A program made the translations under genes and the position numbers. 64,000 bases of DNA from Petaurus breviceps papuanus. Lineage: Eukaryota > Chordata > Mammalia > Diprotodontia > Petauridae. The stretch spans positions 437,362 through 501,361 of the forward strand of contig JAMXIF010000221.1 in NCBI GenBank assembly GCA_028583685.1, read 5' to 3'. The notes under the pieces are model-generated. The model was given only the letters and a program-made list of their open reading frames with translations, made no database searches and was not told the origin of the DNA. Shown in pieces: positions 22,256-33,459 of the stretch (position 1 is its first letter; each line of letters opens with the position of its first letter).

Positions 22256-22600
22256 CAAACTGGATAAATTCCACAGAAGGAAAGCACTAGAATCAAGAAA
22301 GATTGGGAAAGGCTTCCTGGAGGTAGAATTTCAGTTAGGACTTAAAGGAAGCCAGGGAAGTCAGAGGTCTGAATGGAAGACAGAGAACATTCCAAGAATG
22401 GGGGAAAGTCAGAACAAATACCCAAAGCCTAGGGATGAAGGGTCAACAGTCAAGACACTGATGCTGAGTCGAGAATGAGGGGAAAGCAGACATAAACAGC
22501 TGGGAGTAGGACAGGTCACCTGTCCCAGGGAGAAAGCTTACATGTCAACCCAGTTTGCCAGCATGCCCATCAATAGAGGGGCTGGTAAAGAGCAAGGAGG
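22256..22600 (+). repeat. Ancient repeat 'R', copy 4
   Basis: Contains 'AAAGGCTTCCTGGAGGTAGA' and 'GAAGCCAGGGAAGTCAGAGG', shared with 5125-5210. Diverged and partial. Confidence 0.55.
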
Positions 22601-22711
22601 AACAAGTCACATTCAGAGGCCAGACTCCAGAAGCCAGTTCTTGTCTCTAAATGTATTGGGCTATAATGTAGTGATTTATTTAAAAAAAAACACAAAAACG
22701 AGCACTGGGGT

Positions 22712-22870
22712 GGGGGGGGGCTAGGTGGTGCAGTGAATAGAGCACCAGCCCCAGAGTCAGGAAGACCTAAGTTCAAATCCAGTCTCAGACACTTTTACTA
22801 GCTGTGTGACCTTGGGAAAGTCACTTGACACCAACTGCCCTGCCTTTTCCCCTCCCAAAAGCAAAAAAAG
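22712..22870 (+). mobile_element. tRNA-derived SINE
   Basis: Plus-strand SINE: 'GGCTAGGTGGTGCAGTGAAT' head, 'TGTGTGACCTTGGGAAAGTC' core, purine/C-rich tail. The target duplication is not clear. Confidence 0.85.
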
Positions 22871-23159
22871 CCCAAACCCACCCCCCACCCCCCCAAAAAA
22901 ACCCAGTACTTGTTCTTTAGAGTTGCTGCCAGCTCTGGCCAGCTCACCTCCCTTTGAATCTCTCTTCCACAGAGAGACCCTGACATTTGTCAAGAGCTCT
23001 TTAGAGGACATGTCCATATCTGTCAGAAGCTTCTCCCTGTGACAGTCACATAAGGCTGATTTCCTCTGCGTGAGTTGTGAGCTGGTGGGGAGGAGCTCCC
23101 ATAATCTTGAGGGAGAAGGACCTTTCTCTTCCCCAGGAATCTCTTGGACTTTTCCTTAC
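22871..23159. other. Intron sequence, nothing recognised
   Basis: A C/A-rich tail followed by about 250 bases with no repeat, splice site or domain that I can name. Confidence 0.4.
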
Positions 23160-24395
23160 TCATTCTCGATGTCTACTTTCCCTCCTGTCTGATCTTTTCT
23201 TCTTTTCCTCTGTCTTTCTGGTTTTGTTCCTCCCTTTTCTCTTTCTTTTTCTGACTGTTCTGCCCCTCTGACCTAGTCCTTTTCTTCACTCTTTATTTCT
23301 TTGCTCTTTCTTTTTACTTCCTCAGAGTCCTCTTGCCTTCCTCTCTACATCTTTCCCTCACTGCTCTTGCTTTCCCCATATTCTGTAATTCCTCTTCCCT
23401 CTCTCCTTCCTCTCCTCAACCACTCCCTCTCCTCCTAATTGAGCACTTTTCCTCTTTCCCATCCACTCATCCTCCCTTAACTCCCCCATTTCAACTCTTC
23501 TTCAGCTATTCACTTCCTTTCTTCTCTTCTTTTTGCTGCAACTTCTTCCTCTTTTTCTTTCTTTCTTGCCATCTCTTCTTTCTACTTTCTCTTCCTTTNN
23601 NNNNNNNNCCTTTCTTTGCATTCATATCTCTTTATATTCTTTTTTCTTTCTTTCTATCTGTTCTTCCTGTTTCTTCCTTTCTCTATTTCCTTCCATCTCT
23701 TCTTCCTGTTTTCTCTTTCCTTTTCTTTCCTCCATCTCTTCTATTTTTACTTTTTTCCCTCCATTTCTTCTTCCTATTGTCTTTCCCTTTCCCTCCATCT
23801 CTTTTCTCTTCATTTCTTTCTTTGTCTCCATCTCTCCTATCTGTTGTCTCTTCCTTTCTCTTTACCTTCATTTCTTTTTTTTACTGTATCTCATCTAGTT
23901 TCTTTTCCTTTCTGTCACTCCATCACTTGTTCCTCTTTTCTCCTTTCTCTCACTTCCTCCAGTTCTTTTTCCTTCTTTTCTCTCTTTACCTCCACCTCCT
24001 GTACCAGCTCTTCATCCACTCCCCACAATAACTTCTCCCTCCAAATTCTCTTCCTAATCTCTTTCCTGACTTTTCTTCCCATTTCTACTTCAGATCTTGT
24101 CCTCCCTCCCACATCCATTCCCCACTGCTGCCCGTCTAATGTCTCTCCCCCCTGCACTTAGTCCTTTCTCTCTTCCTGGCAGATCTTTCCTTCAAGCTCC
24201 TCTTTCTTCTTTTCTAAAACCTCTGTTTCTGCTTTTATTTTTACACTTTTCTTTCAACTCTTCTTCCTACCCCATATCCACTTTTTATCACCTTCTGCCT
24301 CCTCTCCCTTTCCTTCTGTCTCACTTTGGGCTTCTCTTTTTCCCTCCTTTTCTTTCTCTCTAACTTTTTCACTCCTATAGGATATGATTTTCCTT
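23160..24395. repeat. 1.2-kb polypyrimidine tract
   Basis: Plus strand is strongly C+T rich (TTCC, CTTT, TCTTC units) for over 1.2 kb, ending at the branch-point/acceptor side of SULT2 exon 5. It holds a 10-N gap at 23599-23608. Long open frames on both strands here (up to 232 codons, S/F/L-rich or E/K-rich) are composition artefacts. Such mirror-symmetric purine/pyrimidine DNA can form H-DNA; that is inference. Confidence 0.9.
23599..23608. other. Assembly gap (10 N)
   Basis: Ten N inside the polypyrimidine tract, a hard region to sequence. Confidence 0.99.
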
Positions 24396-24399
24396 CTAG

Positions 24400-24581
24400 G
24401 ATCTTAAGACCAGTGTGGAGAAGATTTGCCAGTTCCCGGGCAAGGAAGTGAGTGAGGAAGAAATCAGCTCAGTTGTACAGAATTCCTCCTTCCAGAGCAT
24501 AAAAAAACCACATTGTGGAAAACAATGAAGCTATAGTAATAGAAAATATGGAACGCTTCAAAATAATGGCAGTGAGAAAAG
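24400..24581 (+). pseudogene. SULT2-like coding exon 5, +1 frameshift
   Basis: Acceptor TTCTAG| precedes DLKTSVEKICQFPGKEVSEE, then EISSVVQNSSFQSIKK, a near-canonical SULT2 exon-5 sequence. The second half continues in the next frame as VENNEAIVIENMERFK followed by IMAVRK, ending with the split Gly codon before donor G|GTGAGG in phase 1. The exon is 182 bp against 181 bp in the family. The extra base lies in or just after the A7 run at about 24501-24507. It is a real lesion or a homopolymer sequencing error. FQSIKK lies just before the normally conserved region that leads to the RKGxxGDWK motif split over exons 5 and 6. Confidence 0.85.
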
Positions 24582-25036
24582 GTGAGGAGTAATGGTCTAG
24601 GACCCCAAGGGAGATAAATAAGTGGTTGCCTCCCCTCCAGCTGATATCTAGGCACCACTCAGAGAAGGTATGAATCACAAACAATATGAAAGAAGGGCTC
24701 TATCTACGTAATAGACAGCAGACGTCCATGCAATGACCCACTTAGAGATAGGATGTATGAACATCCAAGGAAACTTCTCCGAGGAGGAAAGGAAGAGGAA
24801 AAACAAGAAAAAGAGGAGTAAGAGGAAGAGGTAAGGTCAGGCAGACTCATTGTCCACACTTCCTCAGAGATGAATATGGAGGGAAGAACTCTCTGGTTGC
24901 AGGGAAGGTGCTGAGCCATAAATGTCAGTCACAAAAGGTGACTCCTGGGCCAAGGAGTGAGGGAGAATGGGATGGAAAAGGATGATCGCTAAGGACCTGT
25001 CCCCAGACCCTGCTGCCCTCATTCCACATGGGGCAG

Positions 25037-25165
25037 GCATCTGTGGAGACTGGAAAAACTACTTCACAGTGACCCAGATGGAAACATCCAACAAGCTGTA
25101 GCAAGACAAGATGAAAGGACCTGTTCCTGTGGAATTAATCGTGAGATGGGCTGGGGAAGATCTGA
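25037..25165 (+). pseudogene. SULT2-like coding exon 6 with early stop
   Basis: Acceptor GGGCAG| is in phase 1 and, joined to exon 5, restores RKG-ICGDWKNYFTVTQ, the SULT signature that binds the 3'-phosphate of PAPS (RKGxxGDWKNxFT). The frame then reads METSNKL and hits TAG at 25099-25101, where relatives have an aromatic residue followed by Q-x-K-M. After the stop, QDKMKG... continues, so homology persists for about 45 nt. Intron 5 is 455 bp. The stop removes about the last 18-20 residues of a protein of about 285. Confidence 0.85.
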
Positions 25166-25485
25166 TGTTCTCCAATTCACCCATATACGATCTGCTGATA
25201 GAGAGAATTGTGCCTCCTCTTCCCTATCTCCATTCCCCTATTTTCTATTCTCTTCTTTCATCTAGCACAAGGAAAAGTAGTGTTAGAGACTCCTTCCCAG
25301 AGAAAAGCTTCCACTGGGGGTCCATTACTCAACATGCTAGTTTTACATTTCACAGACATGCTTTGGATGCTGCTGTGGAATGGTCATTTTAAACCTATAG
25401 TTTTGAATATTTCAAACGTATATGAATGCTGAATGTTGGAGGCATTTTCTGCCTGTTGATATAATGGTGATTGTAATAATTTCTC

Positions 25486-25491
25486 AATAAA
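25486..25491 (+). promoter_or_regulatory. Candidate poly(A) signal of SULT2 copy A
   Basis: AATAAA about 385 bp after the exon 6 stop, the first strong signal downstream on the plus strand. Confidence 0.35.
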
Positions 25492-26979
25492 TTAATAATG
25501 CTAAGAGATTATATAATGCTAACCCATGAAATAAGTGCAATGACTCCAACCTAGCCATGGTGAATATTTTTCAAAATGATATATACTTAGTATCACTGTT
25601 GAATCATTGGTTTCTGAACTGTTTCTGGCTTAAAATAGCAAAACAATAAACTCCCAACAAAGAATGAATTATACATAAAGAAGACTGGTAAAGAAGATTT
25701 TCTGGAGTTTTGCAAATGTAATCTGAAGAATTTAAAATTGGAAAGGAAGGGTGAAAGAGAAAACTGTCCATCTATATCAGCCAAAAGAGAGAGAGAGCCA
25801 GGTTTGGTTAGCGTGAACATTGAACCTCATAAAGGGGACACATGAGTCATAGTCCCATTGTGTGTTTCCATTGGGTCATAACCGCTATATTGACTATGCT
25901 TTCCATAATATAACTTTGAACACCGAAATTGAAATGCAAGGGTCCATTTCTTGGGATTCTTTGCACTAATTGGGACCTAGTTATAGAAGGTGAGATGCTT
26001 GGGAGTGGACAGGAAATAAATTCCAAGAAAAGAGTGAAACCTCAAATGTCTGTAGATGACCTTGTAGAGTGTGGTGATCAAGAGAGCCTAATACAAGGAA
26101 TGAAGTTTGAATAAAAAAGATATTAATGAACGGAAATTTAAGTTCTCAGTCTATGTATCTGTGTTAAGTCCTGGAGCTACAAATATAAAAAGCAAGACTG
26201 TTCCTGTGCTGAAGGAGTTTCCATCCTAATGGGGGACACAAAATCCGAAGGCAGTGGTGGGTAGGGAAGCCGCCAGGTTAGGGAGTGGGGCTAGAGGGTC
26301 CCTGGAGGCTGACAGGCTGGAATCTGAGCAGCTTACGTTCTGGGCTGGAACAAAATGAGACGTGTCCTGGGCATTCAACAGGTCACAAAAGGAGTTTAAC
26401 TTAACAAAAAACAAATAGAACTTAATAAAAAAAGTTCAACTTTAGCAGCAGGTTATGCAGCAAAGACATGTTGAGCTGACTCAGACTACTGCAGCTTCCT
26501 CATTCCAGGTGCCTAGCGGGGTCTGCACACAAGTGGTCGCACATGCCTGAAGCTCCGTCTGCTATTTGGCATCCAGACGACCAGGAAGTGATGCCAACTA
26601 CCAGAGCCAACTAAGTCAGAAGGATAGTCTCAGAACCTTTTAAGGGAAACCTCGTCTAGCTGCCATACAGAGAAGGGATAGGAAATGGCTCCTGCCACAC
26701 AAGACAACTGATTGATGCTTGCTTTCCAGGAAGGGTGAGCTTAATTCAGTTACTCTTTCAAAGCCACAGGTGAAAGAAATGAGGGGAACGTGGTCCTCTT
26801 CCATTGGTGTGCCAAGAGAATGACTGGGGAGAACCAGCAGTGTGGTGCATCTGGGGACGGCCAGTTATGATGAGAACTCAATACTCAGGAAATCAGGCCC
26901 AAGAATGGAGCTATCATGCAGATGATAGCCAGAGCAGGCCTGATTCTAAAGAAACAAAGAGCGGTGTGGTACATGAGGA
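25492..26979. other. 3' flank, mostly unassigned
   Basis: About 26150-26260 resembles the front part of repeat R ('GGAGTTTCCATCCTAATGGG'). The rest (25500-26140, 26270-26980) shows no feature I can support. Confidence 0.4.
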
Positions 26980-26984
26980 AGGGG

Positions 26985-27205
26985 CCACAGGGCATAGAGC
27001 ACTGGGCCTGGAGTCAGAAAGACCTGAGTTCAAATCCAATCTCAGATATATTCTGGGAGTATTACCCTGGGTAGGTCACTGCACCTCTATCTGCCTCTGC
27101 TTCCTTATCCATAGAGCTGTTGTGAGGATCAAATGAAATGATGCTTTTAAAGTGCTTTGAAAACTTTGAGCACAATGTACATGGTAGCTATCATAGATCT
27201 TCATG
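26985..27205 (+). mobile_element. CORE-SINE (MIR-like)
   Basis: A tRNA-like head with 'GAGTTCAAATCCAATCTC' and a CORE/3' part ending 'AAAGTGCTTTGAAAACTTTG', the MIR/Ther1-type 3' end. Diverged. Confidence 0.75.
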
Positions 27206-27815
27206 TGAAGAAATACAGAGCCAGCGGAAGAAGCCATGGTGAAGACCATCAAGGTCAACACCAATGGAGGCAGGACAAACAAAGAGCCCGCTGCAACAAA
27301 GAAGGGAGATGAATGAGGACATGGGGAAGCATCACAAGCCTGGGACAGAGGCAGGGTGGAGCAGTGATGAGGGGGCATAGTTATCCAAAGGTACCCTGGG
27401 GCTCTCATGTTTTCTGCCCAAAGTTGATGAGCTGGTAATGACGTCTCCATCTCCTTAGTGACAAATTCTGGAGTGTTGGGTGCTCAAGAAAGACTAGTAC
27501 CCCTGACATGAGGGGTGCCAATGTCTCCTCAGGGCTGCTTTGGTGTCCAAGTGGATCCACTTGTTCTCACCTGGGGATCCAAGAAGCTGTATTATGTGCA
27601 GCGGCCCCACCTCAGTGAGTCATTTTGGCACATGGGCTGAATCAGGTTGAGAGTACCAAAGAGAGCTCAAGTCCATTGGTGAGTTAGGGGTGTCTAGCCA
27701 AAGTATGTGAAGACTTCCCCCAGCACATGGGTGAATGAGAATAATCTGTTCCAATAGCTGTGAAGGCAGCTGAAACAGAAACTTTAGAATGCTTAGAGCT
27801 TGGTTAAACATTGAA
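27206..27815. other. No recognised feature
   Basis: No reading frame, splice signal or repeat family that I can name. Possibly decayed 5' part of the RTE that follows. Confidence 0.4.
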
Positions 27816-27965
27816 GATGCCAAGGTCATTGACTGCATCCCAAGTCATTGCCAGTGGTCTTGACTTTTATCTTGCCACTGGACTTTGATGACCCTGGAAG
27901 AGAGAGTGAGGCCAACAACTTTTTGAAACTCTGCCTTATATAAGTCCAATTTATGCAGGAATTAA
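27816..27965 (+). mobile_element. RTE-SINE-like segment
   Basis: 'TTGACTTTTATCTTGCCACT' and 'GGAAGAGAGAGTGAGGC' match the body of marsupial RTE-tailed SINEs. It lies directly upstream of the RTE endonuclease region and may be the RTE's own 5' part. Confidence 0.5.
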
Positions 27966-28410
27966 AAGGAATCACCCATACTATTTTGCCATTTCTACCT
28001 ACCTCAGAGTCCTGTGGGGACAGGCAAGTGACGAAACAGCAGGTGCAGATACGAGCTGTAGTCACAAGACAGGAAACCCAAACCATAGGATCATCTTCTC
28101 ACTGGACAGAAGCAGCAGGCCCCTGCGTGTCAGAGCAGCCTTTTATGGGACTACACTAAGCACCTCCTGGCATGAGGAAGGGACTAGAAAAAAATGCCCT
28201 AAAAATTGTATGCTTGACCCCACACTGGTCTGCTTACTGCGGTAGGAGGGGATCCCACACTGCAGTTGAAGCACAAAAAAAGTACCAAACCCTTTGCAAA
28301 GATGATTCCATTCACCAGTGATAAGTGGAGTGTGCGCACACTTAAGGGCAACACAAAACCCAGTAGGCCTGAAAGACAAACAGCTCTTGTTGTGAAAGAA
28401 CTCAGCAACT

Positions 28411-28574
28411 GTCTTTTTTTTTCCTTTTTTCTTTTTGGAGGGCAACTGGGGTTAAGTGACTTGCCCAAGGTCACACAACTATTTTTTGTGTTAAGTGTCT
28501 GAGGGCACATCTGAACCCATGTCTTCCTGGCTCCAGGGCCAGTGCTCTGTTCACTGTGCCACCTAGCCACCCCT
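28411..28574 (-). mobile_element. tRNA-derived SINE in RTE endonuclease
   Basis: Antisense SINE with a T-run on the left and 'TGCCACCTAGCCACCCC' head on the right. Target duplication GAACTCAGCAACT / GAACTCGGCAACT at 28398-28410 and 28575-28587 (one mismatch). Confidence 0.92.
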
Positions 28575-31500
28575 GAACTCGGCAACTTTCACATCCAAAC
28601 AGCAGCCCTGAGTGAAAGAAGGCTGGCAGATGAAGGCCAGCTTACCAGAGTTGGAGCTGGATACACACTTTTCTGGAGTGGCCACAGTGAAGGGGAGTGC
28701 TGTGAAGCTGGAGTAGGTTTGGCAACCAAACTAAGTTAGTCCACAAGCTTCTATGCCTACCCAAAGCTGTGGACAGCAGGCTCATACAATGTGATTGCCA
28801 CCTGTAGGGGAAGCAGCATGGCACCACCATCAGCATGTATGCTGCCACATGATAAACTCTGATAAGGTCAAGAGAAATGTTTATAAAGACCTGGAGATCA
28901 TCATAATTAATGCGCCAAAGAGGACACCCTTATAATTTGGGGTTACGTGAAGGCCAGAGGAAGCACAGACAGTTTGGGGGAGAAATGGAGTAAGAAACAG
29001 CAACAGCAACGGTCCCTTACTACTGAAGACTTGTGTATCTCACCATTGACACTATCTCCCACTTGCCTAAATTCAATAAAACTTTGTGGACGCGCCCTCA
29101 CAGCAAACATTGGTGCTTAATAGGCAATACCTTTGTGAGGAGAAGAGACAAGCAAGACAAGAGTGTGATGAAGGCACAGAGTGCTGGACTGGCCACACAT
29201 TTATCCTCTCCATGCCACAAATTCTCATTCAACAAAAGCATTGGCCCAAAGGCAAGGCTTAAAACCAACAGATCAGAGAACTTCCACAAACACGAAGGGC
29301 TCATTGCTAACTTGTAGGGAAAGCTGAGAAAGAGCGGAACAGAAAAGGAGTGGGCAGAAGAGGCCGAGCCAAGATGGCAGAGTAAAGGCAGGAACTCACT
29401 CGAGCTCTCCCCAAAACCTCTCCAAATACCTTCTTTGAAAGTCAACAGGAAAGGTCTGTTGCACCAGAGTGAGAAAGGAGCAGAGCACCATGCCAGTGCA
29501 TGACAGACCACAGCAAACCCAGAATGGGCCTCAAGGCAACTGAATCACTGGCAGCAGTGGCCGTTTCCAGACCTCTCAGCCAACAGATGCCAAAGAAAAC
29601 TTAGAAGGTCAGCAGGAAATGTGTCATACCTGAGTGAGAATGGAGCACAGTCCAGTGCAGGCCCCACCAACACACAGCCCCCAGCCCCAACAAATCAGGA
29701 ACAGGCCTTGTCAGTAACTGAATCAGCAGGGGCATTAGCAGTGGCTGCTTCCAGTGCCCTCAGTCCATAGACAGTGAGGGGGCCAAATAACTGGTCAGAA
29801 GACGACAGGGGTCTTTCTGCTAATGCTGAGGCAGTACTCTGGTGTTCTGTCCATACCTGGATCTGGTTTTCACGCCTGAGTGGCAGTCTCAGGGTGAGGA
29901 GCACAGTAGGGCTTGTAGGTGCAGTGTAGGAGAACCCTTATCACAGTACTTATCAAAGAGTAGTTGTTGTCATGGGCCAGAGCACAGGCCGAGATAGTAC
30001 TAAACGCCTCTCCTTAGGTCCTACCACTTTGCAAGAAGTGAAAAATTACAGGTACCTAGAAGTATCTCTGAAAACAGCTGCACAAACCCTTGAGGTTTGG
30101 GACAATGTGCCTTACACCCTGGAAGCAGAGCCCTACTTTTACAAATAGTTAAAAGCCTAGTAATAGACTAGGAAAATGAGCAAACAATGGAAAAACTCTG
30201 ATTATAGAAAGTTACTATGGTGACAAGGAAGATCAAAACACACACTTAGATGAAGACAACAAAGTCAAAGCTCCTATATCCAAAGCTTTCAAGAAAAATA
30301 TGAATTGGTCTCCGGCCATGGAAGAGCTCACAAATGATTTTGAAAATCAAGTAAGAGAGGTAGAGGAAAAGTGGGAAGAGAAATGAGAGTGATGCAAGAG
30401 AATCATGAAAAATGAGTCAATGGCTTGGTAAAGGAGACACAAAAATACTGAGTTAAATAACACCTTAAAAAAAAAAAAACCAGACTAAGCCAAATGGCAA
30501 AAGAGGTAAGGGGAAAAAAAAAACAAGGAGAAGAATGCCTTAAGAAGCAGAATTGGTCGAATGGAAATGGAGGTCCAAAAGCTCAGCAAAGAAAACAATT
30601 CCTTAAAAATTAGAATGGAGCAAATAGAAGCTAATAAATCCACGAGAAATCAAGAAATGATAAAACAAAACCAAAAGAATGACAAAATAGAAGACAATGT
30701 GAAACATCTCATTAGAAAAACAACTGATCTGGAAAATAGATCCAGGGGAGATAATTTAAACATTTTTGGACTTGAAAGTCATGATCAACAGAAGAGCCTA
30801 GACATCACCTTTCAAGAAATTGTCAAGGAAAACTGCCCTGATATTTTAGAATCAGAGGATAAAATATAAAAGGACAGAGTCCACCGATCACCTCCAAAAA
30901 GAGATTCCCAAAGGAAAACTGCCAGGATTATTATAGCCAAATTTCAGAATTCTCAAATCATGGAGAAAATATTGCAAGCAGCCAAAACAATTCAAATATG
31001 GTGAAACCACAGTCAGGATAAGGCAAGGTTTACCAGCTTCTATATTAAAGGATCAGGAGGCTTGGAATATGATATTCTGTATTGTAAAGGAGCTAGGATT
31101 ATAACCAAGAATCTCCTCTCTAGCAAAACTGAATATAATCCTTTGGGGAACAAATGAATATTCAATGAGATAGAGGAAGTTCAAACATTCTTGATGAAAG
31201 CACTAGAGCTGAATTGAAAATCTGACTTTCAAATACAGGACTCAAGAGAAGCATAAGAAGGTGAACAAGAAAGGGAAATCATAATGGACTTAATAAAGTT
31301 AAACTGTTTACATTCCTACATAAGAGGATGATATTTGTGACTCATAAGACCTTTCTTATTATTAGGGTGGTTAGAAAGAGTATATTTATCTAGAGGGCAC
31401 AGGTGTGAGTTGAATATGACGGATGATATCTAAAAAATAAAATTAAGGGATGAGAGGAATGTACTAAGAGAAAGAGAAAGGGAGAGATAGAATGGGGGTA

Positions 31501-32060
31501 AATTATCTCATATAAGAGAGGCAAGAAAAAGCTTTTAGAGTAAAAGGGAACATGTGGGAAGTTAGGGGGAGTGAGGGAACCTTACTTTCATAGGAACTGG
31601 CTTAGAGAGGGAATAACATACACATGCAATTGGGTGTAGAAATCTATCTTATTAGATTGGGGGGAGGAGGTAGTCAGAAACAAAACATTTTTGAGGGGGG
31701 ACAGGGTGAAAGGACAGAGAATAGAATAAATGGGACAGAGGAATATAATATAAGGGAAAACAATAATTTTAACTGAAAAGAATTTGAAGGAAGTTTCTCT
31801 GATATAGGCCTCCTTTCTCAAACATATAGAGAACTGAGTCAAATTTATCAAAATAAGAGCCATTCTCCAATTGATAAATGATCAAAAGATATAATTTTTC
31901 AGATAAAGCAATCAAAGCTTTTTATAACTATGTGAAAAATACTTTAACTCTCTATTAATTAGAGAAATGCAAATTAAAACAATTCTGAAGTACTACTCAT
32001 AACTATTAGATTGATTAATAAGACAGAAAAAGTAAATGACAAATTTTGGAGGGGATGTGG

Positions 32061-33459
32061 TATAAAGCCAAGCAGGAGAGCTCTCCAAAGGACTGCTGCT
32101 GTGAATAGCTTTAAGGTTCTGATCACATAGTATAGTGAATTCTATATTTGTTCAGCAGTAAACTAAAACAAAACATTCACAGAAACCAAAGCACAGCATT
32201 CACAATGATATAACATAACAACTTATCACTAAAGTGGCCACATAGTTTTAAACAAAAGATATCACTAAGTGAGTCCTTCACTCAATCCTCCTTAAAAGAT
32301 ACAAAGTACGGGGCGGCCAGGTGATTCAGTGAGTAAGAGCACCAGCTCCAGTGTCAGGATGACCTGGGGATCAAATCTGGGCTCAGATACTTGGCACCAC
32401 ACACAGAAATAACTGGCCGTGTAACCTTGAGCAAGTTACTTAACCTTGATTGCTTAAAAAAAAAGAGAGAGATACAAAGTACAAAGGTCTTCTACCCCTA
32501 GGTCACTTTGCTTCGATTTCATCAGTCAGAAAGTCTTCTTTCTTCTTGATTGGAGACTAGCTTCCAATTATCCTTAACTCAATAATCCTCAAGGGGTACA
32601 AAGTACAAAGTTCTCCCACCCCTTGGTCACAATAAGTCATGATCTTGTTGTTATCCAGCACTAAGTACCCAAGGAAAGGACCTTTCATCTTGATTCAGGG
32701 CTGGTACCCAAACTTCATGGTTCCTTTTCCATGCTCCCAGCTATTGCCTGAATTTACCCTACCATCACCTGGATTCACAGGTAAGCAGCTCTCAGCTCCT
32801 CATCCAGTTCACACTCCACATTGAAGCTCATGGTGACCAATCCACCTCAAGCTCTTCGCAGTTTCTGTTTCTGGGAAGAGAAAACTTAACAGAGCCATGA
32901 CAACATTCATGCACATTGCTGACACCATCATCAATTCACATTCTGCCTGTGAAATCATCACAGACCCACAAACAAGGTCTGAGAAATCAACACAAATAAT
33001 CAATGTAGTCCTAAGACCTCTGAAAACATTGGTAAAAACCCTTCTCCAGGACTTCTGTAAACAGACAACAAGAAAGCCCTCTTTCAGGGCTTCTGAATCA
33101 GCAGTAAGGTCCCAGGGCTTCTGTAATAAGAGCAATTGTCCTCTATCAGCGGACAGATCTGACTAAGTAACACCAGCACAGACAGACATAGTGCCTGTCA
33201 TCACAGCCATGCTTCCTCCCAGTTCTGCTCAGCCCCAACTGTGCTTGGGCTTTTTGATCTATCATCAGCTCCTCCCTCTTACGTCTGTCCTGTTCCTGTC
33301 TTTGGTGAGTCCCTCCCACTGTGGGATTCACAGGTTGTTTCTTAACGAAGAAGACTTGATACAATCAGGGCAAGACTCAAAGACACCTGAGCTGAAACGA
33401 GGCGCTGAATAATTAAATAACTGAACAAGGCACTAAATACTCCTTTGCTTGCCATTACC
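32061..33459 (-). mobile_element. Solo LTR fossil inserted in L1
   Basis: A 1.4-kb insertion (about 1.2 kb without its own SINE) flanked by a perfect 5-bp duplication TGTGG (32056-32060, 33460-33464), with the L1 reading continuing on both sides. Read on the minus strand, its last 480 bp match the LTR at 21775-22251. It has no genes of its own, so it is the single LTR left after recombination of an endogenous retrovirus-like element. Old and diverged. Confidence 0.75.
32310..32469 (+). mobile_element. tRNA-derived SINE inside solo LTR
   Basis: 'GGGCGGCCAGGTGATTCAGT' head and an A9-type tail. Perfect 13-bp target duplication AGATACAAAGTAC at 32297-32309 and 32470-32482. It is the innermost level of the nest. 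Confidence 0.93.

Larger units (their letters stand above)
6534..25165 (+). pseudogene. SULT2-like sulfotransferase, copy A (exons 1, 2, 5, 6)
   Basis: SULT2 enzymes are cytosolic and move sulfate from PAPS to hydroxyl groups of steroids and bile acids. Four exons in the right order, strand and phase are visible: exon 1 at 6534-6675, exon 2 at 8504-8694, exon 5 at 24400-24581 and exon 6 from 25037. The exon sizes and phases match the SULT2A1 pattern (exon 2 usually 209 bp, exon 5 usually 181 bp). Exons 3 and 4 were not found between 8.7 and 24.4 kb, which is filled with LINEs, SINEs and an LTR. The catalytic His codon is Gln, exon 2 lacks 18 nt, exon 5 is +1 and exon 6 has an early stop. I call it a unitary or duplicated pseudogene. 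Exons 5 and 6 could alternatively belong to a different copy than exons 1 and 2. Confidence 0.8.

Noticed and set aside
23333-24161. Overlapping open frames of up to 232 codons rich in S, F and L
   Set aside because: They lie in the polypyrimidine tract. Composition alone removes stops, frames cross an N gap, and no domain is visible.
32061-33459. Search for retroviral genes next to the LTRs
   Set aside because: No internal coding sequence was seen beside any LTR; these are lone or partial LTR fossils.
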